Of a DNA stretch of 64,000 nucleotides, positions 8,735 to 17,723 are shown piece by piece. The notes under the pieces were generated by a model. The model ran no database searches. It saw only the letters and a list, made by a program, of their open reading frames with translations, and was not told the origin of the DNA. The translations under genes and the position numbers were made by a program. The DNA is from Streptosporangium brasiliense (lineage in GTDB: Bacteria > Actinomycetota > Actinomycetes > Streptosporangiales > Streptosporangiaceae): assembly GCF_030811595.1 (NCBI RefSeq), contig NZ_JAUSRB010000002.1:3162001-3226000 (forward strand), read 5' to 3'. Each line of letters starts with the position of its first letter. Within the stretch, counting starts at the first letter, position 1.

Positions 8735-9841
8735 ATGATCTCTGAGACAGGTTTTTCGGAATGGCCCGACGGGCTGCGCATCGTGATGATCGCCCCGCCG
8801 TGGTACGACGTACCGCCCCACGGTTACGGGGGCATCGAGTCGATGATCGCCGAGCTGGTCGCCGGGCTGTCCCGGCGCGGGCACGACGTCACCTTGATCG
8901 GGGCCGGCCGGCCGGGGACGTCCGCGCGTTTCCTGGCCACCTGCGACACGCCGCCCTCCGAGCGGATCGGCGAGGCGATGCCCGAGGTGCTGCACGCGGC
9001 CAGGGCGCAGGCCCTCGTCGCCGGGCTCGACGCCGACATCGTCCACGACCACTCGCTGGCGGGGCCGCTGACCGCCGACACGCGGCCCGTGCCGACCGTG
9101 GTGACCTGCCACTACGACGTGGAGGGCGAGTTCGGCGAGTATTACCGGGCGCTCGGCGAGACCGTGTCGATGGTCGGCATCTCCGATGCCCAGCGGCGGT
9201 CCGCCCCGGACCTGAACTGGGCCGGGACCGTCCACAACGCCGTCGAGACGTCCTCCTTCCCCTTCCGGGAGGACAAGGAGGACTGGGTGCTGTGGCTCGG
9301 CCGGTTCAACGGGGACAAGGGCGCGCACCTGGCCATCGACGCCGCCCGCGCGGCCGGGCGGCGTATCCTGCTGGCCGGCAAGCTCACCGAGCAGGTGGAG
9401 CACCACTACTTCGATGAGCAGGTCAGGCCCCGGCTCGGCGCCGACGCCGAGTACATCGGCGAGGCCGACGCCGTCGGCAAGCGCGAGCTGCTGGCGGCGG
9501 CCCGCTGCCTGCTCTTCCCGGTCCTGTGGGAGGAGCCGTTCGGCATGGTCATGATCGAGGCCATGGCCTGCGGGACGCCCGTGGTCGCGCTCGGCCGGGG
9601 GGCCGTGCCCGAAGTGGTGGTGGACGGGGTCACCGGGTTCGTCCGCGGCGACGCCGGGGAGCTGCCCGAGGCCGTCGAGGCGGCCGGCGGGCTCGATCCG
9701 CACGCCTGCCGGGCCCACGTCGCGGGCCGCTTCGACGTCGAGGTGATGACGGAGGAGTACGAGAAGGTCTATCGCCGGGTGATCGCCGGCCCCGCCGGCC
9801 CCGCGGAGGAACCCATGAGCCTGGCACTGCCCGCCAACTAG
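8735..9841 (+). CDS. glycosyltransferase family 4 (GT-B fold)
   Basis: A 368-residue cytoplasmic glycosyltransferase. The N-terminal Rossmann half has a glycine-rich PHGYGGIESMIAELVAGL loop (near 28-45), and the middle has DADIVHDHSLAGPL. The C-terminal half (near 195-350) has WLGRFNGDKGAHLAIDAA and the donor-site E-x7-E motif in EEPFGMVMIEAMACGTPVVA. It should transfer a sugar from a nucleotide donor; the acceptor is not evident. An ATG at 8735 with GAGG just upstream is preferred to an in-frame ATG 13 codons earlier that would add unlike residues. It follows the debranching-like gene on the same strand and probably acts in the same pathway. Confidence 0.88.
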   Translation: MISETGFSEWPDGLRIVMIAPPWYDVPPHGYGGIESMIAELVAGLSRRGHDVTLIGAGRPGTSARFLATCDTPPSERIGEAMPEVLHAARAQALVAGLDADIVHDHSLAGPLTADTRPVPTVVTCHYDVEGEFGEYYRALGETVSMVGISDAQRRSAPDLNWAGTVHNAVETSSFPFREDKEDWVLWLGRFNGDKGAHLAIDAARAAGRRILLAGKLTEQVEHHYFDEQVRPRLGADAEYIGEADAVGKRELLAAARCLLFPVLWEEPFGMVMIEAMACGTPVVALGRGAVPEVVVDGVTGFVRGDAGELPEAVEAAGGLDPHACRAHVAGRFDVEVMTEEYEKVYRRVIAGPAGPAEEPMSLALPAN

Positions 9842-9889
9842 GCCGCGCCTCTATGTTGGGGTGACGGAATTTTCGGCGGAGGGACGGCC

Positions 9890-10663
9890 ATGGGTGAGTT
9901 CGTGCGGGTGGAGACGGCCGAGGGGATCGCGACGATCAGGCTGGACCGGCCGAAGATGAACGCGCTCAACCGGCAGGTGCAGGAGGAGATCGCGGCCTGC
10001 GCCCGGCAGGTGGACGCCGACCCCGGCGTCTACGCCGTCGTCCTCTACGGCGGGGAGCGGGTCTTCGCGGCGGGCGCCGACATCAAGGAGATGGCCGACA
10101 TGTCCTACGCGGACATGTCGGCGCACTCCGCGGTGCTGCAGAGCTGCTTCACCGCCGTGGCGGAGATCGGCAAGCCGGTCATCGCCGCCGTGACCGGCTA
10201 CGCCCTGGGCGGCGGCTGCGAGCTGGCCCTGTGCGCCGACATCCGGATCGCCGGCGAGTCGGCCAAGCTCGGCCAGCCGGAGATCCTGCTGGGCATCATC
10301 CCCGGGGCGGGCGGCACCCAGCGGCTGCCCCGCCTGGTCGGCCCCGCCAGGGCCAAGGACCTCATCTTCACCGGCCGCCACGTGCCCGCCGCCGAGGCAC
10401 TGGAGATCGGGCTGGTCGACAGGGTCGTCCCCGACGCCGACGTCTACACCGAGGCGCTGGCCTACGCCGCCAGGTTCGCCGGCGGCCCCGCCCTGGCCCT
10501 GCGCGCCGCCAAGCAGGCCGTCGACCGCGGCCTGGAGGTCGACCTGGACAGCGGCCTGGAGATCGAGCGCCTGCAGTTCTCGGCCCTGTTCGCCACCGAT
10601 GACGCCAAGGCCGGCATGCGCGCCTTCGCGGAGAAGTCCCAGGCCAAGTTCACCGGCCGCTGA
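9890..10663 (+). CDS. enoyl-CoA hydratase (crotonase family)
   Basis: A 257-residue enzyme hydrating trans-2-enoyl-CoA in fatty-acid beta-oxidation. The oxyanion-hole segment AAGADIKEM (near 62-70), GYALGGGCELALCADIRIA (near 103-121) and KLGQPEILLGIIPGAGGTQ (near 125-143) keep both catalytic glutamates of true hydratases (GGGCE and GQPE). This argues against a mere crotonase-fold relative. The start ATG follows GGAGGGACGGCC. It stands alone between the glycosyltransferase and the next operon. Confidence 0.93.
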   Translation: MGEFVRVETAEGIATIRLDRPKMNALNRQVQEEIAACARQVDADPGVYAVVLYGGERVFAAGADIKEMADMSYADMSAHSAVLQSCFTAVAEIGKPVIAAVTGYALGGGCELALCADIRIAGESAKLGQPEILLGIIPGAGGTQRLPRLVGPARAKDLIFTGRHVPAAEALEIGLVDRVVPDADVYTEALAYAARFAGGPALALRAAKQAVDRGLEVDLDSGLEIERLQFSALFATDDAKAGMRAFAEKSQAKFTGR

Positions 10664-10762
10664 GGCGTTCCCGGGCGAGACGGCGCGGGCACCGGTCCGG
10701 GCGGTGCCGATGTCGGCAGGACCCTCGGGGTAGATCAGGCTTTGCCGGTATCGTTCCAGACT

Positions 10763-11239
10763 ATGGTTCGGTCAGTGAAGCACGCTCTGGTGCCTGCCCG
10801 CCTACGGCGCGCGGTGCGCGGCTGGTTCGACTCCCGATACATCTCCCTGGCCGATCACCGCCAGGACATCAGGGACGCGCTCTGGGAGGTCCAGACGCTG
10901 AGCCGGGAGGTGACCGCGCTGCGGGCCGAGATCGACAGGCTCCGGGCGCAGGTGGCCAAGGCCGGGGTCGAGGAGGCCCGGGCCCGCCGCTGGGACGACG
11001 CTCACCGGCTGGCCCAGGAGACCGCGGTCGCGATGGACCGGGTGCTCCAGAACGAGGTGCTGCTCTGGCAGGCCGTGGACCGCCTCCCGGGCGGCCCGCC
11101 CGCCGCGGGCGCGGCCGGCGTGGCCGCGCCCCCCGGCGCGGACCGGTCCTCCGGTGGCGCCCTGGACCGTCTCGCCGGGACCGGCGCGGACCGGTCCTCC
11201 GGGAGCCGTGCCGACGGATCCTCCGGGAGCGGCGCATGA
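10763..11239 (+). CDS. small coiled-coil protein, first gene of PP-loop operon
   Basis: A 158-residue protein of unknown function. A basic N-terminus (VRSVKHALVPARLRRAVRGW) is followed by a long amphipathic helix with heptad-like spacing (about residues 35-110). The last ~50 residues are low-complexity Ala/Gly/Ser with two copies of GADRSSG. These come from a 19-base direct repeat in the DNA. No membrane segment or signal is seen. The ATG at 10763 is chosen over an in-frame TTG at 10742. Its stop overlaps the start of the PP-loop gene by 4 bases (ATGA), so the two proteins are probably made together and may interact. Confidence 0.75.
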   Translation: MVRSVKHALVPARLRRAVRGWFDSRYISLADHRQDIRDALWEVQTLSREVTALRAEIDRLRAQVAKAGVEEARARRWDDAHRLAQETAVAMDRVLQNEVLLWQAVDRLPGGPPAAGAAGVAAPPGADRSSGGALDRLAGTGADRSSGSRADGSSGSGA

Positions 11240-12459
11240 GGGCGACCTGGGCCGCGGACGGCGGCGTCTGGCATCTCACCTTCCGGCTCGATCCCGAGGA
11301 CGCCATCACCGGGTTCTGCGCCGACGGCCAGCCGCTGAAGCTGGCCACCAACTCCTTCCGGGTCGAGCTGCCGCGCGAGCCGTACGACGTCCACCCCGAC
11401 CTGTCGGCCCTGGCCGCGTGGACCGTCGTCGCGCCGTGGACCCGGCGCGCGATCGTCTTCGACCGGCCGGTCTCGCCGGAGTTCGCCGCGGCGATCCGGT
11501 CGGGCTGGGGGATCGAGGCGGGGCCCGTCGGCGGGGCGGCGCGCTCCGGCGGCAGACTGGCGATCTCCTACAGCGGCGGCGCCGACTCCGCGGCGGTGGC
11601 CGCGATGCTGCCCGACGCGCCGTTCGTCCACTTCCAGCGGGTCTCCCACCCGCGCGTGCCCAACCGCTGGACCCACTACCGCGCCGACGTCCTGGCCTCG
11701 CTGGCGGCGCGGACCGGCCGCGAGCTCACCGTCGTCCGTTCCGACCTGGAGTTCACGCTCGCCGAGCCCCGGCCCGGCTACCCCGAGCACCACGCGGTGG
11801 CCGCCGGGGCGCTGCTGCTGGCCGACGAGCTCGACCTGGGCGGGCTGGCCTTCGGTTACGAGCTGGGCTCGCGCTGGCTGGGCGGGGACCGCTACCTGCT
11901 CCGCTACACCCCCGACAACCCGATGTGGTCCCCGCACGGCGCCTGGGGCCGGGCCTTCGCCGCGGCGGGCGTGCACATCGTGCTCCCGGTGGGCGGGGTG
12001 AGCGAGGCCGTCACCATGCGCCTGGCCCTGGAGTCGGACCTGCGCGAGCAGGTCCGCTGGTGCCTGCGCGGGGTGGACGGTCCCTGCGGCACCTGCGGCA
12101 AGTGCCTGTACAAGGAGCTCATCCAGGCCGCCGTCGAACGCCGCCCGCTGCGCACCACCGTCACCCCGGGCCGCCCGGTCGCGCGCAAGTGGCAGGAGCC
12201 CCCGCCGTACGGCGGGCAGGAGATGATCGAGTACGGCTGCGCGCGGGTGCCCGGTGTCGAGGACACGGTCTTCGGCAGGGCCGCGGAGTTCCTGGGCGCG
12301 ACCGAGGCGTCGACGTCCTGGCTGGAGCGCTGCTATCCGCCCGCGATCGAGGAGATCCCCGAGCCGTGGCGGGAGCAGGTCCGTGACTTCATCGCCGAAG
12401 AGGTCGGGTTCATGAGCGACGACGAGGCACGCCGCGTCGAGACATGGGGGATGTCGTGA
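11236..12459 (+). CDS. PP-loop (adenine nucleotide alpha hydrolase) ATPase with QueC-like Cys cluster
   Basis: A 407-residue protein. The PP-loop motif SYSGGADSAAVAAM (near 111-124) marks an N-type ATP pyrophosphatase, which activates a substrate by adenylation. A cysteine cluster GPCGTCGKC (near 283-291) is placed like the zinc site of QueC, and the protein has about 100 extra residues on each side of the core. The exact family is not one I can name with certainty. It is not a standard QueC, MnmA, TtcA or TilS. It is coupled to the coiled-coil gene upstream (ATGA) and to the aminopeptidase downstream (GTGA). A role in activating a carboxyl or nucleobase-type substrate for an unknown modification is inference. 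Confidence 0.8.
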   Translation: MRATWAADGGVWHLTFRLDPEDAITGFCADGQPLKLATNSFRVELPREPYDVHPDLSALAAWTVVAPWTRRAIVFDRPVSPEFAAAIRSGWGIEAGPVGGAARSGGRLAISYSGGADSAAVAAMLPDAPFVHFQRVSHPRVPNRWTHYRADVLASLAARTGRELTVVRSDLEFTLAEPRPGYPEHHAVAAGALLLADELDLGGLAFGYELGSRWLGGDRYLLRYTPDNPMWSPHGAWGRAFAAAGVHIVLPVGGVSEAVTMRLALESDLREQVRWCLRGVDGPCGTCGKCLYKELIQAAVERRPLRTTVTPGRPVARKWQEPPPYGGQEMIEYGCARVPGVEDTVFGRAAEFLGATEASTSWLERCYPPAIEEIPEPWREQVRDFIAEEVGFMSDDEARRVETWGMS

Positions 12460-13298
12460 AGGTCTACCTCTCGGTGGACATGGAAGGTGTCACGGGGTTG
12501 ACGGACCCCGAGGAGATGCACGCCGGAGGCCGGGGCTACGAGCGCGGCTGCGAGCTGATGACCGGCGACGCCAACGCGGTCATCCAGGGCGCCTTCGACG
12601 CCGGGGCCGAGGCCGTGCGCGTCAACGACGCGCACGGGTCGGTCAAGAACCTAAGGATCGACCTGCTCGACGAGCGGGCCACGCTGATCCGGGGGCCGGG
12701 CAAGCCGCTGCGGATGGGACAGGGGCTCGACGCGAGCTACCGGGCGGCCTGCTTCGCCGGATACCACGCGCGGGCCGGGGTCCAGCACGGAGTCCTCAAC
12801 CACACCTGGATGGGCAAGGAGATCCAGAACGTCTACCTCAACGGCGAGGTCTGCGGCGAGACCCGGCTGGTGGCGTCGTTCGCCGGGTCGCTCGGCGTGC
12901 CGGTGGCCCTGGTGACGGGGGACGAGGCCGTCTGCGAGGAGGCCCGCGAGCTGCTCGGCGACGTCGAGACCGTCGCGGTCAAGAAGGGCGTCGACAAGTT
13001 CTCCGCCGAGCTCCTGCCGCCGGCCGTCGCCCAGGCCCGCATCCGCGAGGCCGCCGCCCGCGCGCTCAACCGGGTCGCGGACTTCCGTCCCTGCGCCCCC
13101 GAGCCCCCGTTCACCCTGGGCGTGGAGTGGAACTCCACCGCGATCGCCGCCGGATGCGCGCTCATCCCCGGCGTGAGATCGGCCGGCCCCCGCCACACCG
13201 AGTTCACCACCGGCGACTTCTCCCAGATCATGGCGTTGATGGGCATCTTCTCCATGATCGGCGGCCAGATCGCCTGCGGCAGCGGCGTCTACGGCTGA
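12456..13298 (+). CDS. M55-family D-aminopeptidase (DppA-like)
   Basis: A 280-residue zinc peptidase of the DppA family, which removes N-terminal D-amino acids and forms a decamer. Family motifs are YLSVDMEGVTGLT (residues 3-15, zinc-binding Asp/Glu), VRVNDAHGSVKNL (near 55-67), CFAGYHARAG, GVLNHTWMG, and NGEVCGETRLVASFAG. I prefer the GTG at 12456: GGGGGA lies 4 bases upstream and it overlaps the previous stop. An ATG 12 bases earlier is possible. It is placed between the PP-loop ATPase and a flavin amine oxidase, all on the same strand with almost no gaps, so it may process an amino-acid-containing product of this operon. Confidence 0.9.
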   Translation: MKVYLSVDMEGVTGLTDPEEMHAGGRGYERGCELMTGDANAVIQGAFDAGAEAVRVNDAHGSVKNLRIDLLDERATLIRGPGKPLRMGQGLDASYRAACFAGYHARAGVQHGVLNHTWMGKEIQNVYLNGEVCGETRLVASFAGSLGVPVALVTGDEAVCEEARELLGDVETVAVKKGVDKFSAELLPPAVAQARIREAAARALNRVADFRPCAPEPPFTLGVEWNSTAIAAGCALIPGVRSAGPRHTEFTTGDFSQIMALMGIFSMIGGQIACGSGVYG

Positions 13299-13304
13299 CA
13301 CGTC

Positions 13305-14867
13305 ATGAGTGATTCCACTGCGATGACCCGCAGGGCGCTGCTGCTCGGTGTGGGCGCGGCCGGCGGCGCCGGGGCCATGTTCGCTGCCATGGGGGCGCTG
13401 GGCCTGGCCCCCGACGCCCAGGAGAAGGCGTTCGTCCCCCCGCAGCCCTCCGACTTCGCCCTGCGCGGCCGGGGCGCGGCGAAGGTGGTGGTCCTCGGGG
13501 CCGGGGTCGCCGGGCTGACCTGTGCCTACGAGCTGGGCAAGGCCGGATACGACTGCACGGTCCTGGAGGCCGCCGACCGGGTGGGCGGCAGGAACCTGAC
13601 GCTGCGCGCCGGGGACCGGCTGACCGAGAAGGACGGCGAGACCCAGACGGCGGAGTTCGGCGAGGGGACCTACTTCAACGCCGGGCCCGGGCGGATCGCG
13701 CAGTGGATGGTCACCATGGACTACTGCCGAGAGCTGGGCGTGCCGATCGAGACGTTCGTCAACAACAACGCCTCGGCATATGTCTACACGCGCGGCATGA
13801 CCGCCCCGGCCCGGGCGCGCACCGCCCGCGCCGATCTCTACGGATACGTCGCGGAGCTGCTGGCCAAGGCGACCGACGCCGGCGCGCTGAACCGCCGCCT
13901 CACCAAGGACGACCGCGAGCGGCTGGCGGAGTTCCTGCGGCGCTTCGGCGACATCGGCCCCGACCTGACCTACCGGGGCTCCACCCGCCGCGGCTTCGAG
14001 ACCTACCCCGGGGTCACCGGTGGCGTCCCGGTCGGCGCGCCGCCCTCCCTGAGCGACGTGCTCGCCGCCGGCACGGGCCGGGCGCTGACGATGGACTTCG
14101 GCTACGAGCAGGCCATGCCCATGTTCCAGCCGGTGGGAGGGATGGACGCGATCGTGACCGCCCTCGTCCGGGCGGTCGGCCGCGACCGGATCAAGACGGG
14201 CGCCCGGGTCACCGGTCTCAAGAACCTGCCCGACGGCGTCGAGGTCGCCTACCAGGGCGGCACGATCCGTGCCGACTACTGCGTCGCCACCCTCCCGCCC
14301 CACCTGCTCGCCCGCCTCCCGCACAACCTGGGCGCCCCGATCACCGCCGCGCTCCGCACCCCCGTCCCGGTCGCCGCCGGCAAGATCGGCCTGGAGTACG
14401 GCAGGCGCTGGTGGGAGATCGACGACCGCATCTACGGCGGGATCACCGAGACCGACCTGGACATCACCCACATCTGGTACCCCTCCCACGGCTACCACTC
14501 CGGCAGCGGCCTGGTCGTCGGCTACTACAACACCGAGGAGAACGCCCACCTGTACGGCGAGCTGTCCCACCGCGACCGCCGCAGCCGCGCGCTCACCCAG
14601 GGCAAGAAGATCCACGGTGAGAAATACCGCACCGAGCTCCGCTCCAGTGTCTCGATCGCCTGGCAGCGCCAGCCGCACATCGAGGGCGGCTGGGTCTACT
14701 GGCCCTCCCACCAGGGGGCCTTCACCCTCCTGCAGCGCCCGGCCGGCCGGGTCTACTTCGCCGGCGACTGGCTCACCCATCTGATCGCCTGGCAGGCCGG
14801 GGCCATGGAGTCAGCCAGGAAGGCCGTCACCGAACTCCACCGGCGGGTCCTCCAGACCTCCTCCTGA
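13305..14867 (+). CDS. flavin monoamine/L-amino-acid oxidase with Tat signal
   Basis: A 520-residue FAD enzyme that oxidises a primary or amino-acid amine to imine with release of peroxide. The N-terminus has a twin-arginine-like motif (MTRRALLLGVGAAGG, residues 7-21) followed by a hydrophobic stretch, so it is probably exported folded. Residues about 62-95 are the FAD Rossmann motif (VVVLGAGVAGLTCAYELG, then LEAADRVGGR), and the C-terminal motif GRVYFAGDWLTHLIAWQAGA (near 480-500) is the amine-oxidase FAD site. It starts 6 bases after the aminopeptidase stop and closes the four-gene operon beginning at 10763. The substrate is not predictable. Confidence 0.9.
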   Translation: MSDSTAMTRRALLLGVGAAGGAGAMFAAMGALGLAPDAQEKAFVPPQPSDFALRGRGAAKVVVLGAGVAGLTCAYELGKAGYDCTVLEAADRVGGRNLTLRAGDRLTEKDGETQTAEFGEGTYFNAGPGRIAQWMVTMDYCRELGVPIETFVNNNASAYVYTRGMTAPARARTARADLYGYVAELLAKATDAGALNRRLTKDDRERLAEFLRRFGDIGPDLTYRGSTRRGFETYPGVTGGVPVGAPPSLSDVLAAGTGRALTMDFGYEQAMPMFQPVGGMDAIVTALVRAVGRDRIKTGARVTGLKNLPDGVEVAYQGGTIRADYCVATLPPHLLARLPHNLGAPITAALRTPVPVAAGKIGLEYGRRWWEIDDRIYGGITETDLDITHIWYPSHGYHSGSGLVVGYYNTEENAHLYGELSHRDRRSRALTQGKKIHGEKYRTELRSSVSIAWQRQPHIEGGWVYWPSHQGAFTLLQRPAGRVYFAGDWLTHLIAWQAGAMESARKAVTELHRRVLQTSS

Positions 14868-14931
14868 GCCCGCCGCGCGGCCGTACAGTCTCTGGAGCGG
14901 GCAATCAGGCACGACCCTGAAGGAGACGACG

Positions 14932-15453
14932 ATGGCGATCGGGACACTTGACTGGGTGGGGGCCGCCGCGCGGCCGGACCTGCTGGCGGAGCCGGTGGCG
15001 CGGGCGGTGGCGGGGCTCGACGGGGTCGAGGTGGCGGAGATCGATCCGGCGCTGGCGGACACGGCGGCCTTCTGCGAGCGCTACGGCGTGGGGCTCGAGG
15101 AGTCGGCCAACTGCGTCATCGTGGCGGCCAAGCGGGCCGGGGAGGTCCGCTACGCCGCCTGCCTGGTGCTCGCCACGATGAGGGCGGACGTCAACGGGGT
15201 GGTCCGGCGTCATCTGGACGCGCGGAAGATCTCGTTCGCGCCGCAGGACGACGCGGTCGGCCTGACCGGGATGGAGTACGGCGGGATCACCCCGCTGGGG
15301 CTGCCCGAGGAGTGGCCGGTGCTCGTGGACGAGGCCGTGGCGGCCCACCCGGGAGTCGTGATCGGCAGTGGCGTCCGCCACTCGAAGCTGGCGCTCCCGG
15401 GCGCCGTGCTGGCCGGTCTGAAAACGGCCGAGGTGCTCCGGCTGGCGAACTGA
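14932..15453 (+). CDS. YbaK/prolyl-tRNA-editing domain protein
   Basis: A 173-residue single-domain protein of the YbaK/ProX/INS family, which hydrolyses mischarged aminoacyl-tRNA. The core runs from about 30 to 165, with AAFCERYGVGLEESANCVIV, AACLVLATMRADVN and a terminal GSGVRHSKLALPG motif with the family glycine-rich loop. Exact editing specificity (Cys, Ala or other on tRNA-Pro) cannot be read from sequence. The ATG follows AAGGAGACGACG at good spacing. It appears monocistronic, between the amine-oxidase operon and the kinase genes. Confidence 0.85.
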   Translation: MAIGTLDWVGAAARPDLLAEPVARAVAGLDGVEVAEIDPALADTAAFCERYGVGLEESANCVIVAAKRAGEVRYAACLVLATMRADVNGVVRRHLDARKISFAPQDDAVGLTGMEYGGITPLGLPEEWPVLVDEAVAAHPGVVIGSGVRHSKLALPGAVLAGLKTAEVLRLAN

Positions 15454-15569
15454 CGCCGAAAAGAGATTGAGTGTTACCGCGCTTTGGGAAACCGTTGGAG
15501 CCCGGCAGACGTTGTTCAATCGAAGAATATGGCCTGATGGTTCATCTCATGGGCGGTGTTTAAGCCGGT

Positions 15570-17723
15570 ATGGTTCTTCATGCCATGAATCAGGACGACC
15601 GACTGGGCCCCTACCGACTGCTCCGGCGGCTCGGTGAAGGCGGCATGGGTGTGGTCCATCTCGCGGTCGACCCCCAGGGCCGGCAGGTGGCGGTGAAGGT
15701 CCTGCGGGCGGAGGTGGCGGGCGACGACGTCGCGCGCCGCCGGCTCTCGCGCGAGGTGGAGACCATGCGGCGGGTGCGCACCGAGCACATCGCCGAGGTG
15801 CTCGACGCCGACGTGACCGGCCACCGCCCCTACATCGTGACCCGATACGTCCCGGGCCAGCCGCTGGACGAGCAGGTCAAGCAGGACGGCCCCATGGAGC
15901 TGCCCGCGCTGCTCAAGGTCGCGCACGGGGTGGCGTCGGCGCTGGCCGCCGTGCACTCCGTCGGAGTGATCCACCGTGACCTCAAGCCGGGCAACGTCCT
16001 CATCCTGGACGGCCAGCCCGTCCTCATCGACTTCGGCATCGCGCAGGCCGTGGACGCCACCCGGCTCACCCAGACCGGCATGTTCATCGGCACGCCCGGC
16101 TACCTCGCCCCGGAGATCATCGAGGGTCACGAGGCGGGTCCCGAGGTGGACGTGCACGCCTGGGCGGGCACGCTGGTCTTCGCGGCCACCGGCCAGCCGC
16201 CCTTCGGCAAGGGCACGCTGGAGATGATCTTCTACAACATCACCGCGGGCAAGGCGAACGTGGACGCCGTCCCGCAGCCGCTCCAGCCGGTGCTGCGGGC
16301 CGCGCTCCAGCGCGACCCGGCCAGGCGGCCCAGCGCCGCCGAGCTCGCCGCGCAGGTGGAGCGCCTGCTGCCCAGGGCCGGCCGGCCCCGGGTGCCCGAC
16401 GAGATCACCACACTCCAGCACCTCGACGACTCCGGCCGCCCGGCGGGCCAGGGCACGGGCGGTCAGAGCCTCCTCGCCGGGCCGGGCGTCCCGGGTCAGG
16501 GCCCCGTCACCGGGCCCGGTGTGCCGGGCCGCGTGGGCGACCCGGGTGACGTGCCGACCCCGGCGGCCTCCCGCCCGGCGGGTCCGCCGCAGTCCACGCC
16601 GTGGCCCCCGCAGCCGCAGCCGCAGTCGCGCGAATACGTCTCGCTGCTCGGGGAGCAGCCCTACGACCCGGCCTCCACCCGCAAGGTGACGGCCGAGGAG
16701 CTGCGTCAGGCGGCGGCCCAGCAGGCCTCGCACGACCTGCCGACCGGCCTGCTCAGCCCCGAGGACATCCCCACCCGGGGGCGCTTCGACGGCGGCCGGC
16801 CCGGGGCCGACCCGGCGAGCCCGCTGGAGGCCACGGCGCCGGTGCCCGACGGGGAGATCCCGACCCAGCGGGTCCGCCCCCAGGACCTGGCCGAATACGT
16901 CCGCGGCTACACCTCGCAGCCCGGCCACCTCCAGCAGTCCGGCCCCGCCCCGCAGCCCGGCTACCCTCCGCAGCCCGGTCCCGCCCCGCAGCCGTATCCG
17001 CCGCAGCAGGCGGCCTTCGAGCAGACCCCGCACGTCCGCCAGCCCGCGCCGCCGGCCTACCCCTATCCGCAGCCGTCCCAGCCGCAGCCGCCGCACCTCG
17101 GGCAGCGCCCGGGGCACACGCTGCAGCGCTCCAAGGCGTACGGCGTGGCGAGCGCGATGATGCTGATCCTCATGGTGATCGCGGCCGTCCTCGCGCCGGT
17201 CATCGTCGCCGCCGTGGCGATCCCGGTGGCGATCCTGCTGCGGGCCGCCGACATCGCCCAGCCCGCACTCAACGCCCGCCGCCCGGTGGGCGCGGCCGCC
17301 GCCGACGTGTTCCGGGTGCTGAGCCAGCCGGCCGCGCTGCTGAAGTCGGCGGGCATCACCGCCGCGCTCGTCCCCTACGCGCTGATCCTCGGCCTGCCGG
17401 TGACGCTGCTGCTCACCGTGCTCGCCGTGCGGATGCCCCCCGCCAACGCGCTGAGCTGGGGGACGGCGGTCGCGCTCTGGACGGTCTGCGCCGGGCCCGG
17501 GGTGGAGGGCCCCGGCCGGCAGATGCGACGTACCCTGGCATCACTGCTGCCTTCGCGCAGCGCGGCCATGATCGTGGCCTCGGTGCTGGGCGCGGTGGCC
17601 GCACTCATGATCCTTGTCGCGATCGGCACCGTGGGGGACAGGGCACGACCGGCGCGGTGGGCGCCTGTCGATGTCGGAACGGTGGTGACGGAACTGACGG
17701 ATCTACGGAAGGCGGCGCGATGA
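15570..17723 (+). CDS. Ser/Thr protein kinase with C-terminal multi-pass membrane domain (kinase 1)
   Basis: A 717-residue Hanks-type kinase. Residues about 12-270 keep all catalytic motifs: GEGGMGVVH (P-loop), AVKVL (ATP lysine), HRDLKPGNVL (catalytic Asp), DFGIAQ (Mg-binding) and GTPGYLAPE. Residues about 290-525 are Pro/Gln-rich and disordered. Residues about 528-700 contain roughly four hydrophobic segments, starting MLILMVIAAVLAPVIVAA. That membrane region resembles the one in the next kinase, so this is a shared architecture rather than the classic PknB form with extracellular PASTA repeats. Start choice is uncertain: the ATG at 15570 and another at 15585 both lack a strong ribosome-binding site. 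Its stop overlaps kinase 2. Confidence 0.9.
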   Translation: MVLHAMNQDDRLGPYRLLRRLGEGGMGVVHLAVDPQGRQVAVKVLRAEVAGDDVARRRLSREVETMRRVRTEHIAEVLDADVTGHRPYIVTRYVPGQPLDEQVKQDGPMELPALLKVAHGVASALAAVHSVGVIHRDLKPGNVLILDGQPVLIDFGIAQAVDATRLTQTGMFIGTPGYLAPEIIEGHEAGPEVDVHAWAGTLVFAATGQPPFGKGTLEMIFYNITAGKANVDAVPQPLQPVLRAALQRDPARRPSAAELAAQVERLLPRAGRPRVPDEITTLQHLDDSGRPAGQGTGGQSLLAGPGVPGQGPVTGPGVPGRVGDPGDVPTPAASRPAGPPQSTPWPPQPQPQSREYVSLLGEQPYDPASTRKVTAEELRQAAAQQASHDLPTGLLSPEDIPTRGRFDGGRPGADPASPLEATAPVPDGEIPTQRVRPQDLAEYVRGYTSQPGHLQQSGPAPQPGYPPQPGPAPQPYPPQQAAFEQTPHVRQPAPPAYPYPQPSQPQPPHLGQRPGHTLQRSKAYGVASAMMLILMVIAAVLAPVIVAAVAIPVAILLRAADIAQPALNARRPVGAAAADVFRVLSQPAALLKSAGITAALVPYALILGLPVTLLLTVLAVRMPPANALSWGTAVALWTVCAGPGVEGPGRQMRRTLASLLPSRSAAMIVASVLGAVAALMILVAIGTVGDRARPARWAPVDVGTVVTELTDLRKAAR

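Noticed and set aside
6485..9718. A 1077-codon open frame on the minus strand opposite the debranching enzyme and glycosyltransferase
   Set aside because: Antisense shadow in GC-rich DNA. Both plus-strand genes have clear family motifs.
12651..14780. A 709-codon minus-strand frame opposite the aminopeptidase and amine oxidase
   Set aside because: Composition and lack of motifs mark it as an antisense shadow.
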